This document shows, piece after piece, positions 34,956-44,120 of a stretch of 64,000 nt of DNA. Numbering within the stretch: position 1 is the first letter of the stretch; the number at the start of each line of letters is the position of its first letter. Both the position numbers and the translations under genes were made by a program. Under the pieces are notes generated by a model. That model was not told where the DNA came from, did not search any database, and saw nothing but the letters and a program-made list of their open reading frames with translations. The DNA is from Lactobacillus amylovorus DSM 20531 (GTDB lineage Bacteria; Bacillota; Bacilli; Lactobacillales; Lactobacillaceae): contig NZ_CP017706.1 in the NCBI RefSeq assembly GCF_002706375.1, positions 248,001-312,000 on the forward strand, written 5' to 3'.

Positions 34956-36377
34956 TTAAAGATTTTCATCCATGTTGAAAGTTAACTTAGACATGTTGAT
35001 TGAGTCAATCATCATTTGCCCCCATAACTTTTCAGTTTCCTTACGAGTATGAGCAACAGTCTTTTGGTTTTCTTTAGTCAAGAATTCAGTCAATTCATCG
35101 CCTGACTTGCCTTCCGAGTCCTTGATAATTTCTTCAACACGACCTCTGAAGTAACGGTTAAGTTCAGTAAGGTAAGTAGTATCAAGTTGAACAAATTGTG
35201 GGTAGTGACTTTCTACAATGGCTGCAAATGACTTGTAGTACCACCATGCGTCATTCATGTTGTAATCCATTGAAGTATTGTTAAATGAAGGATCAGTATC
35301 GTTCATGTTAGCAAAGAATGGAATGAATGGAGTAAATGTTGGACCACCAATACATAACCACATAATTGCGGCACGGTCTTCTGGAACATCACTTCTGATT
35401 TGCAAGATATGAGCGTTTTGCGTACGGTTCAAGCCAATTGGACGGTAACGGTGCTTTTCTTCTTCAGTACCCTTGCCAAATGGATCGTATGGAGTGTCTT
35501 GGTAGTGTGAACCTAATGCAAATTCAATATCTTCCTTGGTAATCTTCTTAGCAGCCTTACGGATGAATGGAATATCACCATCTTGTGGATCTTGTTCAAT
35601 TTCTGGGTTGAACAACTTTTGAATGTACCATTGACGGTTAGTGTTGTAGTGACGGTCTTGTTCAGTGTAAGTACCGAAAATGTGACGGAAGTTCCAGCCT
35701 TCGTGATCTGGGTTCAAATGATGTTCTTCAACGAATTCTTGAATACCTTCACTCCACATGAAGTAGTCAGGATTATCGAAGTCAACTTGTTCAATAGCAA
35801 CACGGTTACCAGTTGCAGCGTAGCAGTCATCTGGGATACGTTCTGCTACCCAGTGGTGACCAGTAACAATTTCCATGTACCAGATTTCGTCTTTGTCACT
35901 GAATAAAACTGAGTTACCTGCAGGAGAACCATACTTAGCAATTAATTTACCCAAGTACTTAACACCATCACGAGCTGAGTGAATGTATGGCAATACTGAA
36001 GTTTGCATACAATCTTCGTCCAAACCATCCTTAACGAGTGGATCGAATGCTAAAGTTCTTTCGTTACCGTAAGTTGATTCAGTACATGACATAGCAACGT
36101 TTTCTTGGTTAATGCCACTTTCATCGTAGTAACCACGGTGCTTGTAATCAACATTAGGAACAGCTGGAACACGTTGAGCATCTTCTGGAAGATCCATTTC
36201 AAACTTGTTAAGCCATGACTTAATGTGTTTCTTTTCACCATGACGAGCTGGTTCAATAATGAACTTTTGTGGGGTAATAGGACGAAAAGTATCGTCGTTA
36301 CGAGCAATCATAGTAGTGCCGTCGATTGATGCTTTCTTACCTACCAAAATAGTAGTACAAGCGCTATATTCTTTCAT
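34956..36377 (-). CDS. pepD: Dipeptidase PepD (C69 family)
   Basis: Ntn-hydrolase dipeptidase of broad specificity, part of cytoplasmic peptide breakdown. The 473 residues begin with a short propeptide-like MKEYSA, then CTTILVGKKASIDGTTMIARNDD. The Cys at residue 7 is the expected N-terminal nucleophile after processing. YxDESGINQENVAMSCTEST is also typical. No signal peptide is seen. The gap upstream has a quasi-palindrome (TTAGAGTATATACTATATTAA) that overlaps the likely -10. Lactobacilli often carry several pepD paralogues. Confidence 0.92.
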   Translation of the reverse strand: MKEYSACTTILVGKKASIDGTTMIARNDDTFRPITPQKFIIEPARHGEKKHIKSWLNKFEMDLPEDAQRVPAVPNVDYKHRGYYDESGINQENVAMSCTESTYGNERTLAFDPLVKDGLDEDCMQTSVLPYIHSARDGVKYLGKLIAKYGSPAGNSVLFSDKDEIWYMEIVTGHHWVAERIPDDCYAATGNRVAIEQVDFDNPDYFMWSEGIQEFVEEHHLNPDHEGWNFRHIFGTYTEQDRHYNTNRQWYIQKLFNPEIEQDPQDGDIPFIRKAAKKITKEDIEFALGSHYQDTPYDPFGKGTEEEKHRYRPIGLNRTQNAHILQIRSDVPEDRAAIMWLCIGGPTFTPFIPFFANMNDTDPSFNNTSMDYNMNDAWWYYKSFAAIVESHYPQFVQLDTTYLTELNRYFRGRVEEIIKDSEGKSGDELTEFLTKENQKTVAHTRKETEKLWGQMMIDSINMSKLTFNMDENL

Positions 36378-36422
36378 AAAATTCTCCTTATTATTAATAT
36401 AGTATATACTCTAACTTTATCA

Positions 36423-37751
36423 CTAGACTAAGCCATGGAAAAGACCAATAGCATAATTTGCGGCATCAAAATCTGCCAAATCTTCTGCTTTTTCGCCTAA
36501 ACCAACCAATTTAACTGGCAACTTCATTTCGTTACGGATTGCCAAAACAACTCCACCCTTTGAAGAGCCATCAAGCTTAGTTAAAACTAAACCGGTTAAC
36601 TTAGTGGTCTTGTCAAAGTCTTTGGCCTGCAAAAGGGCATTTTGTCCAGTTGAACCATCAAGAACCAATAAAGTTTCTGCTGGTTGTTCAGGCAATAATT
36701 TCTTGATCGTTCTTTGAATCTTTTCAAGCTCAGCCATCAAGTTCTTCTTATTTTGCAAACGACCTGCTGTATCAACTAACAGATAATCAGCTTGTTCTTT
36801 AATTGCCCGTTCAGTAGCATCGTAGACAACTGAAGCAGGATCTGCCTTCTCTTTACCAGTTATAACAGGGACACCAACACGCTTGCCCCATTCTTCCAAT
36901 TGTTCAACCGCACCTGCTCTAAAAGTATCGGCTGCAGCCAAAATAACGGATTTGCCTTCATCTTTAAAGCGTTTAGCCAATTTACCAATAGTAGTAGTCT
37001 TTCCGGCACCGTTAACTCCGACAAAAAGGTAAACATTAGGTTTAGCGTCAGGATCGTAAGCTAATTTTTCATCCTTACCTTGACCCCCTTGGTCGTAAAG
37101 GTCAACCAATTTTTCAACGATTACTTGCTTCAAATCATCACGTGATTTAGCATTTTGCAACTTAGCTTCTTCACGCAATTCATCAGTTAATTGTTCAGCT
37201 GTTTCAAAACCAACATCAGATTCAATCAACAAATCTTCAAGATCATCAAAGAAGTCTTCATCTACTGATCTAAATCTTGCAAAGAAGGCATTTAAACGCG
37301 CACCAAAACCTTTATTGGTTTTTTCAAGCCCCTTTTCATAAAGCTTTTCTTGAGCATCTTCTTCATCAGAAGATTTTTCCTCATCATTTTCTTGCTCTGC
37401 TGGTTGTTCTTCTTCAGTTTCAGATTCAGCCACATGTGTTTTTTCTTCGGCTGGCTTCTCTTCTACTGGTTCAGACTCTTCAGAATTTTCTACTTCAGTA
37501 GCTTGTGGTTTTGGTTCTACTTCAGTTTCAGATGTAGGTTCATTTTCAGCCTCAGAGGTAGTTTCTGCTTCAGATTCTTCTGTTGCAGCAGTTTCTTCAG
37601 CTGACTCTTCTTTTTCAGGTTCAGCTGATTCTTCTGATCCTTGTTCTTGCTTTTCTTCTTCCTCTTGTTTTGGCTGTTCTTCTTTTTTCTCTTCTCCGTC
37701 CTCGTCTTTTTTACCAAAGAGAGACTTTTTAATTCGATCAAATAATCCCAA
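36423..37751 (-). CDS. ftsY: Signal recognition particle receptor FtsY
   Basis: Docks the SRP-ribosome complex at the membrane. The 442 residues have an acidic A domain (about 12-140) very rich in Glu, Ser and Thr in short repeats, then the NG domain. GVNGAGKTTTIGKLAKR lies near residue 243, with DTAGRLQNK and TKLDGSSKGG following. The start is TTG 37751 directly after the smc stop, with GAGGTGAG as ribosome site inside smc. It is not followed by ylxM-ffh as in Bacillus. Confidence 0.97.
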   Translation of the reverse strand: MGLFDRIKKSLFGKKDEDGEEKKEEQPKQEEEEKQEQGSEESAEPEKEESAEETAATEESEAETTSEAENEPTSETEVEPKPQATEVENSEESEPVEEKPAEEKTHVAESETEEEQPAEQENDEEKSSDEEDAQEKLYEKGLEKTNKGFGARLNAFFARFRSVDEDFFDDLEDLLIESDVGFETAEQLTDELREEAKLQNAKSRDDLKQVIVEKLVDLYDQGGQGKDEKLAYDPDAKPNVYLFVGVNGAGKTTTIGKLAKRFKDEGKSVILAAADTFRAGAVEQLEEWGKRVGVPVITGKEKADPASVVYDATERAIKEQADYLLVDTAGRLQNKKNLMAELEKIQRTIKKLLPEQPAETLLVLDGSTGQNALLQAKDFDKTTKLTGLVLTKLDGSSKGGVVLAIRNEMKLPVKLVGLGEKAEDLADFDAANYAIGLFHGLV

Positions 37752-40700
37752 TTATCTCACCTCATGTTTGTTCTTTAATTCTTTTAATGATACAGACAAT
37801 ACTTGAGAAACACCAGATTCTTGCATTACTACACCATACAATTGATCAGCCTTACGCATAGTTCCACGTCTATGAGTAATTACAATAAACTGCGTCTTCA
37901 TATCGTACTTAAGCAAAAACTGGGCAAATCGAGTTACATTTGCATCATCAAGGGCAGCTTCCACCTCATCTAGTACACAGAATGGTACTGGATTTACTTG
38001 CAACATTGCGAACAGCAAAGTAATAGCAGTTAAGGCTCTTTCACCACCAGAAAGCAGACTTAAGCGTTGCAATTTCTTGCCAGGTGGTTGAGCGATAATT
38101 TCAATTCCTGTTTCAAGCAGGTTATTTGGCTCGGTTAGTTCAAGTTTAGCCTTTCCTCCGCCAAAGACTACAGGGAAGATTTGCTTAAAGCTGTCTGCAA
38201 TTGTATTAAACGTATCCTTGAATCGAGTTTTAACCTCTTCATCAAGTTCATTCATGGACTTTTCAAGATCGTCACGTGCCTTAAGCAAGTCGTTTTGTTG
38301 ACCACTCAAGAAGTCATAACGCTTTTTAACATTTTCATATTCTTGAATTGAATCAAGATTAACTGGACCAATATCTTCAATTGACATGCGATGCAGTTTA
38401 ACGCTCTTAGCTAATTCATTTCTGGTGTCTTCATCATTTTCGCCTTCAGCCTGAGCAAGAGCTGCCTCATAAGTTAATGAGTAATCATCACGCAAAGTTT
38501 CAAGACGTTGATTAATTGCACTGTTGAACTTAGCTAGTTGCACTGAATAGCCTTCTTGTTCAATCGCGGCATCCTTACGCAATTCATAGTTTCGACTAGC
38601 TACTTGATCCAGCTGATTGATTTGCGCATCAAATTGACCCAATTGTGAACTAAGCTCATTCAACTTGGTTTGTAAGTCTTCAGTTTGCTGCTTGAGGTCT
38701 GCTTTTTGCTTCTTCAGATCGGTATTCTTTTGAACTAAACGCTCACCACTTTGAGTTAAGTCTTGCAGTTTGTGCGTCAAATCAGCAGTTTGTTCTTGAT
38801 TATTTCTAATCTGCTGTTTCTTCTCATTTTCTTGTCTACGCAAGTTTTCTAATTTGTTGGTATAAACCGCAATATCTGGATCCAACTTGGAAAGCTGATC
38901 TTGAACCTTTTGACTCAAGCTGTTAAAGTTTCTAATTCGCTCTTGCAGCTGATTCATTGCAGTTCTTTGCTCTTTACCTTGCTTAGTCAATTCATTTTGC
39001 TTGGTTTGAGCTTCTTCAATCTGCTGCTTTAATTCTTTAATCCGAGAATCACGTTCTTTGATTCTAGATTCGTACAAATTATTAGCATCGGTTAAACGCT
39101 TAACTTCTTTTTCTTGACTTTGGAAAGAAATAGCAACTTCATTAATTGCTTGATTAGTTTCTTGCAAAGAACTTTGAAGCTTTTGCAATTCAGCATTTGC
39201 TCTTTGGGCTTGATCAACTAAGGTTTCAAGTTGATTCTGATCTTCTCTCAAAGTCTTAGTCAAAGTCTTGATTTGTGCTTCTAACTGATTGATTTCAGTA
39301 GCGGTTTGCAATGGAGAGTTATTCCGCTGATTTCTTTGTCCACCAGTCATGGAACCACCAGGTGAAATTACATCCCCATCCAAAGTAACGATTCGATAGC
39401 GATTGATGCGCTTAGAAATAGATAAAGCAGTATCAATCGTATCTACAATAATTACGCTACCCAATAAGTAATTGATTGCAGCGTTAATATTACGCTCAGT
39501 TTTGCTTTCAACTAAATCGCTAGCTACGCCTCTAAACCCCTCATATGATTCAAGTGTAGTAACGGTTGATTGAGGGATGCCATATTGACGCAAACCGTCT
39601 AATGGCAAGAAAGTGGCACGACCTGTACGATTGCGCTTCAATTGGTTAATTGCGTTTCTAGCACTAATTCTGCTATCGGTAATTAAATCCTGAACGCCGC
39701 CCCCAAGAGCAGTGGTCATCGCAGCTTCTAGTTCAACTGGGAAGGAAATCAATTCACCTACTGCACCAATTACGCCAGGAAAGGCATTCATGTTGTTTAA
39801 AACATTACGAACACCATAGTAATAACCCTCGTGACGTTTTTGGATGTTAACTAAAGCTTCATGACGAGCCTCAATTTTTTCTAATTTTCCTCGCTCATCG
39901 GCAACTGTCTGACGCAATTGATTAACCTTATTAGTCAAGTCGCTATTTTGATCGCCAACTTCGGCTAACTTGATCTTTTCACTCTTGCGCTTTTCAGTTA
40001 AAGTTTTGCCTTCGGCACGGAGCTTCTCAAGTTCAGTCTTTGCCTCACTTAATTGCTTTGAGACATCGCTATTTTGATAACTAGTATCGGCTTTGCTTCG
40101 CTTTAATTCAGTATTCAAGTTAACGATTTGGTTATTAGTCGTCGCTTGATCTTGAAGCAACTGAATATAATCATTTCTGCAGCTTTCCAGTTTCTTATTT
40201 AATTCTTCTGGATCTTCCTTTAATTCTGCAGTTAATTCATCACGTTGCTTTTGTAAAACAGCCTGCTTATCCTTTAACTCTGTCGCATTCTTTTGCAAAG
40301 AAGCCAAGTCTTTATTTAATTTAACCAGGCTATTTTTCAAACTCTTAACTTGATTTTGATACTCGACCTTAGTCGCATCATCAAACTGACGAGATTGCTC
40401 TACCATTTGCAAGCTAGCATCCAAATCGGACAACTTCTTACTTAATTCAAGCAGTTGCTTTTGCGTATTATCACGCTCAGTTTGCAGTTTCTTATACTCG
40501 CCTCGTTTTTCAGAAACTGCATCTTGAGAATCCTTAACTTCATTATCTAATTTAGATAAAAGAACTTGACTCTTCTTAGCAGACTTTTCTACATCTTCTT
40601 TTTGACGGTTGATATCTTCAATTTCAAAAGCCAATAGACTCTTTAATTTCTTGTCTAAACCTGCCTTTTGAAATTGATATTCTTTAGCCAGTGAGCTTTG

Positions 40701-41321
40701 TTCATGTAACGGCTCAAGACGACCTTCGAGTTCTTTAACTAAATCATTAATTCTAATTAAGTTATCTTGTGTCTTTTTGAGTTGCGTCTGTGCTTCTTCT
40801 TTTTGCTGCTTAAAGTGAAGCACACCAGCTGCTTCCTCGAAAATAAGTCGTCTTTGTTCTGGACGAGAATTTAAGATTTGATCAACGCGTCCCTGGGAAA
40901 TAATGGACAAACTATTTGGTGAAATTCCTGAATCAAGGAAAAGTGCACGAACATCGCGCATTCTAACTTGTTGATTGTTGATCAGGAATTCACTGTCGCC
41001 TGAACGCAAAATTCTTCTGGTAATTGAAACTTGATCGGCGTCAAAAGCCAATTCACGATCTTTATTATCAAATACTAAAGTAACTTCTGCTTTATTCAGT
41101 GGCTTACGATATTGACTACCAGCAAAAATGACATCCTTCATGTTGGTACCACGAAGGGATTTAGCACTGGATTCACCCATTACCCAACGGATAGCTTCAG
41201 TGATGTTACTTTTACCACTACCATTAGGTCCAACGATGCCAGTAATTCCGTCATTAAAATGAATAGTTGTCTTTTCCGCAAATGATTTAAAACCATCAAG
41301 CACTAATTCTGTTAATGGCAC
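37752..41321 (-). CDS. smc: Chromosome segregation ATPase SMC
   Basis: Condensin subunit that loops and orders the chromosome. The 1189 residues give the standard layout: Walker A GPNGSGKSN near residue 32, coiled coil to about 500, hinge domain about 510-640 (GVIGAVGELISF; GGSMTGGQRN), second coiled coil, then LLSGGERALTAI and Walker B FCVLDEVEAALD at the C-terminus. The start is GTG 41321 after AAGGGGA, 12 bases past rnc. It lies in the rnc-smc-ftsY operon. Confidence 0.98.
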   Translation of the reverse strand: MPLTELVLDGFKSFAEKTTIHFNDGITGIVGPNGSGKSNITEAIRWVMGESSAKSLRGTNMKDVIFAGSQYRKPLNKAEVTLVFDNKDRELAFDADQVSITRRILRSGDSEFLINNQQVRMRDVRALFLDSGISPNSLSIISQGRVDQILNSRPEQRRLIFEEAAGVLHFKQQKEEAQTQLKKTQDNLIRINDLVKELEGRLEPLHEQSSLAKEYQFQKAGLDKKLKSLLAFEIEDINRQKEDVEKSAKKSQVLLSKLDNEVKDSQDAVSEKRGEYKKLQTERDNTQKQLLELSKKLSDLDASLQMVEQSRQFDDATKVEYQNQVKSLKNSLVKLNKDLASLQKNATELKDKQAVLQKQRDELTAELKEDPEELNKKLESCRNDYIQLLQDQATTNNQIVNLNTELKRSKADTSYQNSDVSKQLSEAKTELEKLRAEGKTLTEKRKSEKIKLAEVGDQNSDLTNKVNQLRQTVADERGKLEKIEARHEALVNIQKRHEGYYYGVRNVLNNMNAFPGVIGAVGELISFPVELEAAMTTALGGGVQDLITDSRISARNAINQLKRNRTGRATFLPLDGLRQYGIPQSTVTTLESYEGFRGVASDLVESKTERNINAAINYLLGSVIIVDTIDTALSISKRINRYRIVTLDGDVISPGGSMTGGQRNQRNNSPLQTATEINQLEAQIKTLTKTLREDQNQLETLVDQAQRANAELQKLQSSLQETNQAINEVAISFQSQEKEVKRLTDANNLYESRIKERDSRIKELKQQIEEAQTKQNELTKQGKEQRTAMNQLQERIRNFNSLSQKVQDQLSKLDPDIAVYTNKLENLRRQENEKKQQIRNNQEQTADLTHKLQDLTQSGERLVQKNTDLKKQKADLKQQTEDLQTKLNELSSQLGQFDAQINQLDQVASRNYELRKDAAIEQEGYSVQLAKFNSAINQRLETLRDDYSLTYEAALAQAEGENDEDTRNELAKSVKLHRMSIEDIGPVNLDSIQEYENVKKRYDFLSGQQNDLLKARDDLEKSMNELDEEVKTRFKDTFNTIADSFKQIFPVVFGGGKAKLELTEPNNLLETGIEIIAQPPGKKLQRLSLLSGGERALTAITLLFAMLQVNPVPFCVLDEVEAALDDANVTRFAQFLLKYDMKTQFIVITHRRGTMRKADQLYGVVMQESGVSQVLSVSLKELKNKHEVR

Positions 41322-41333
41322 TTTTTCGTCCCC

Positions 41334-42020
41334 TTACTCTAATTCTTTTAATGCAGCCTTGGCAGCTTGTTGTTCTGCCGCCTTCTTATTATGGCCTTCA
41401 CCGCGAGTCTTAGCCTCATCATTGATCTTTAATTCAACTTCAAAGTGCGATGGCAATTGTGATTCACTGATGACTGAATATTCAATATTAACGGGACCAT
41501 TTTGTTGCAACAATTCCTGCAAGTCTGTCTTATAATCGCGTGAATCATCAAACTCACCCTTATCAATTAAAGGATAAACTGTTAAATGCAGGAAGTGCTC
41601 AACTGCTGGCATCCCTTGATCAAGATATAAAGCACCATTAAAAGCTTCAAAAACGTCTTCTAGTAAAGTTTTACGGCTTCTAGCACCAGCTTTTTCTTCA
41701 CCATTGCCCAAATGAATTTCTTTTTGAAAACCACATTCAATCGCAAATTCAGAGAAGCCTTCAGTTCTAACAATATTAGATCTTAATCTAGTTAATTCAC
41801 CTTCATTTAACTTAGGGTAATGACGATACAAATAATTAGATACAGCCAATTCCAGAACGGCATCACCTAAAAATTCTAGTTTTTCATAATCACGAATCCC
41901 AGCGTCAGGGTGTTCATTTGAATATGAAGAATGCGTAAATGCTTCTTCTAGTAATTTTTCATTATTAAATTCAACATTATATTCGTCTTTTAATTTCTTT
42001 AAAAATTTTGTACTTACCAT
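41334..42020 (-). CDS. rnc: Ribonuclease III
   Basis: Double-strand RNA nuclease for rRNA and mRNA maturation. The 228 residues have the signature LEFLGDAVLELAVSNYLY near residue 48, HPDAGIRDYE, and a C-terminal dsRNA-binding domain (about 155-226, ending HNKKAAEQQAAKAALKELE). Normally acpP lies just upstream; here the opp locus of 8 kb is in between. ATG 42020 follows AAGGGG. Confidence 0.97.
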   Translation of the reverse strand: MVSTKFLKKLKDEYNVEFNNEKLLEEAFTHSSYSNEHPDAGIRDYEKLEFLGDAVLELAVSNYLYRHYPKLNEGELTRLRSNIVRTEGFSEFAIECGFQKEIHLGNGEEKAGARSRKTLLEDVFEAFNGALYLDQGMPAVEHFLHLTVYPLIDKGEFDDSRDYKTDLQELLQQNGPVNIEYSVISESQLPSHFEVELKINDEAKTRGEGHNKKAAEQQAAKAALKELE

Positions 42021-42080
42021 GATAATTGCCCCTTTATACCTAGTAAATTATACCAGTTTTACCACTAAAATTTGAATGTC

Positions 42081-42117
42081 AAAAAAAGACTACTTCAAAA
42101 AAATGAAGTAGTCTTTT
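42081..42117 (-). terminator. Terminator after the distal oppA
   Basis: AAAAGACTACTTCA/TGAAGTAGTCTTTT stem of 14 pairs, with T runs on both strands. Confidence 0.9.
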
Positions 42118-42135
42118 AATATTTAGTAATTTTTA

Positions 42136-43908
42136 TTACTTAGCGTAAGCTACATTGTACCAGTTAGGGAAACCGTTACCCATTGAAGCTGATGGCTTAA
42201 GTGAGTAGCCAGTAAGTTTCTTGTTAACTGCAGTAATAGTGTAACTGTTTGATACAGGAATAACGTAAGCTTCGTCATCCATGTACTTTTGCCATTCGTG
42301 GAATTTATCAATTCTGTATTGGTGGTTGAAGGCCTTTTGTGAGTCCATTTCATCAAGAAGTTGAGTGTTCTTCTTAGTTACGAAACGTGAGTAGTTCATT
42401 GGAGCTGTTTGACTGTAAAGGTCGTTTGGTGATGGTTCACTTGAAAGTGACCATGCACCCATGAACATATCAACTGATGGGTCATCGTTTTGAACCTTGT
42501 CGTAGAATGAGTTAAATTCAATTAAACGACCGCCAGTAAGCTTAACGTTCAAACCTTCCTTCTTCCATTGTTGGATGTAATTTTGGATGATTGGTTCTTG
42601 GTTAGCATTACCACTCATAGCTGCAAGATGAATAGTCAAAGGCTTACCGTTAGGTTGTACACGGTAAGTACCCTTCTTCTTGTATCCAGCCTTGTCCAAG
42701 ATTTCGTTACCCTTCTTAATGTTGTATGAGTAACCCTTAACATCCTTGTCGAAGTAGTCACCGAATTGCTTAGGAATCAAAGTAGGAATTCTAAAGCTTA
42801 AGCCGTATGAGTAACGCTTAGCAACTTGGTTAACGTTCATACCGTAACCAATGGCTTGACGAAGAGCCTTGTTGTTCATCTTGGACTTAGGGTTCATTAC
42901 GTTTTCGCCCTTCTTAGCGTCCCACTTACCTACCTTAAAGCCAAGGTATGAGTATGAAAGTGGAACAGTAGCAATGAAGTTAACGCCCTTAGTATTCTTA
43001 ACGTTTGGCCATTGTGAGTTGATAACTTGGATAACGTCAAACTTGTTTGACTTAATACTTTGAGCAACTGAGTTAGGGTTGATTACAGTAGCGGTAATCT
43101 TGCTAAGCTTTGGCTTGCCCTTGTAGTAGTACTTGTTTGGTACCCAAGTAGCTGATTGACCACGAACAAGTTTTTGAAGCTTATATGGACCAAAGAACAA
43201 AGGCTTCTTACGGATCTTGTCGCTTGACATTAAGTCTGAGAATTTAACGTCCTTTAAGTAGTGGTAAGGTGCTGCAGCTTCCCAGATGTAGCCGTTACCA
43301 CTAGTGTTCATACCTGGCTTCATAGTCTTAAAGTGAAGAACAACCTTACGACCATTTTCACCATCTGGCATTTCAAGACCAGAAATAGTGCTTGCCTTAC
43401 CTTCGTGGTATTCTTTCAAACCTACCAAGTCAGCTAAACTTGCAGTGTAACGTTGTGACTTAGAATCCTTGTTAGCAATAATTTCGTAAGCGTATTCGTA
43501 GTCCTTAGCGGTTACTTGCTTACCATCTGACCACTTAACGCCCTTCTTAATGTTGATAGTTGCAGTCTTGGCCTTTTGGTCAATATTAATGGTAGCTGCA
43601 CCCTTATTAGTGAAGACATAATGATCATCAGTTGAGAAAAGTGATTCAGCACCATATTGCATAACTTCGGTATCAGTTGCTGAAGTTGAAAGTTCATCAT
43701 TAAAAATACCTGTGAATGGGGTATCGGTTTCAACAGCAACCTTTACAGTACCACCGTTCTTGGTAGCCTTCTTTGGAACAACTGAACTAAACTTAGCAGC
43801 AGTTGAAGCTTCGTTAGCGTTTTGATTAGATGGCTTCCCACAAGCTGCTAAAGTAAGAGCAACACCTGATAAAAGTGTAATGCCAGCAAATACTTTTGCC
43901 TTTTTCAT
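42136..43908 (-). CDS. oppA: Oligopeptide ABC transporter substrate-binding lipoprotein, copy 1
   Basis: Extracellular peptide-binding protein (SBP family 5), anchored by lipid. The N-terminus is a lipoprotein signal with lipobox LAAC near residue 23. KKGVKWSDGKQVTAKDYEYAYE and NPNSVAQ are typical of the family. The 590 residues closely parallel copy 2, with the same C-terminal AYVIPVSNSYTITAVN layout, so the pair comes from a duplication. GGAGG precedes ATG 43908. It has its own promoter and a strong terminator. Peptide preference probably differs between the copies. Confidence 0.94.
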   Translation of the reverse strand: MKKAKVFAGITLLSGVALTLAACGKPSNQNANEASTAAKFSSVVPKKATKNGGTVKVAVETDTPFTGIFNDELSTSATDTEVMQYGAESLFSTDDHYVFTNKGAATINIDQKAKTATINIKKGVKWSDGKQVTAKDYEYAYEIIANKDSKSQRYTASLADLVGLKEYHEGKASTISGLEMPDGENGRKVVLHFKTMKPGMNTSGNGYIWEAAAPYHYLKDVKFSDLMSSDKIRKKPLFFGPYKLQKLVRGQSATWVPNKYYYKGKPKLSKITATVINPNSVAQSIKSNKFDVIQVINSQWPNVKNTKGVNFIATVPLSYSYLGFKVGKWDAKKGENVMNPKSKMNNKALRQAIGYGMNVNQVAKRYSYGLSFRIPTLIPKQFGDYFDKDVKGYSYNIKKGNEILDKAGYKKKGTYRVQPNGKPLTIHLAAMSGNANQEPIIQNYIQQWKKEGLNVKLTGGRLIEFNSFYDKVQNDDPSVDMFMGAWSLSSEPSPNDLYSQTAPMNYSRFVTKKNTQLLDEMDSQKAFNHQYRIDKFHEWQKYMDDEAYVIPVSNSYTITAVNKKLTGYSLKPSASMGNGFPNWYNVAYAK

Positions 43909-43950
43909 TAGTAAAAATCCTCCATAACTTGGAACAAGTTGATACTATCA

Positions 43951-43979
43951 ATAATAGCACTATTACAAAATAGTTACAA
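43951..43979 (-). promoter_or_regulatory. Promoter of oppA copy 1
   Basis: On the minus strand, TTGTAA (43974-43979) and TATTAT (43951-43956) are 17 bases apart. Confidence 0.7.
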
Positions 43980-43990
43980 TAGCATGAAAA

Positions 43991-44026
43991 CGGCAGGTAT
44001 CTTTTTAAGACATCTGTCGCTTTTTT
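43991..44026. terminator. Hairpin between the two oppA genes, strand unclear
   Basis: CGGCAGGTATC/GACATCTGTCG pairs best on the plus strand (G-U pairs become A-C on the minus) and is followed there by TTTTTT. Both neighbours are on the minus strand, so it may end oppA copy 2 imperfectly or block antisense transcription. Confidence 0.5.
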
Positions 44027-44120
44027 ATGTTAGTTATTAGATTTTTAATATGAAAGTTTATGTAAAGGATTATTTATTGTTTAGAAATTTTGGAGATTTT
44101 TACTAATGTGCTTAATTACA

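Noticed and set aside
37390..37700. Repeated GAA/TCT-rich sequence in ftsY as a possible DNA repeat array
   Set aside because: It is codon-level repetition from acidic residues with no regular unit; not a CRISPR or tandem array.
37277..37741. Open frames rich in Phe/Leu or Lys across the ftsY N-terminus
   Set aside because: They come from the low-complexity Glu/Ser-rich A domain of FtsY read in other frames.
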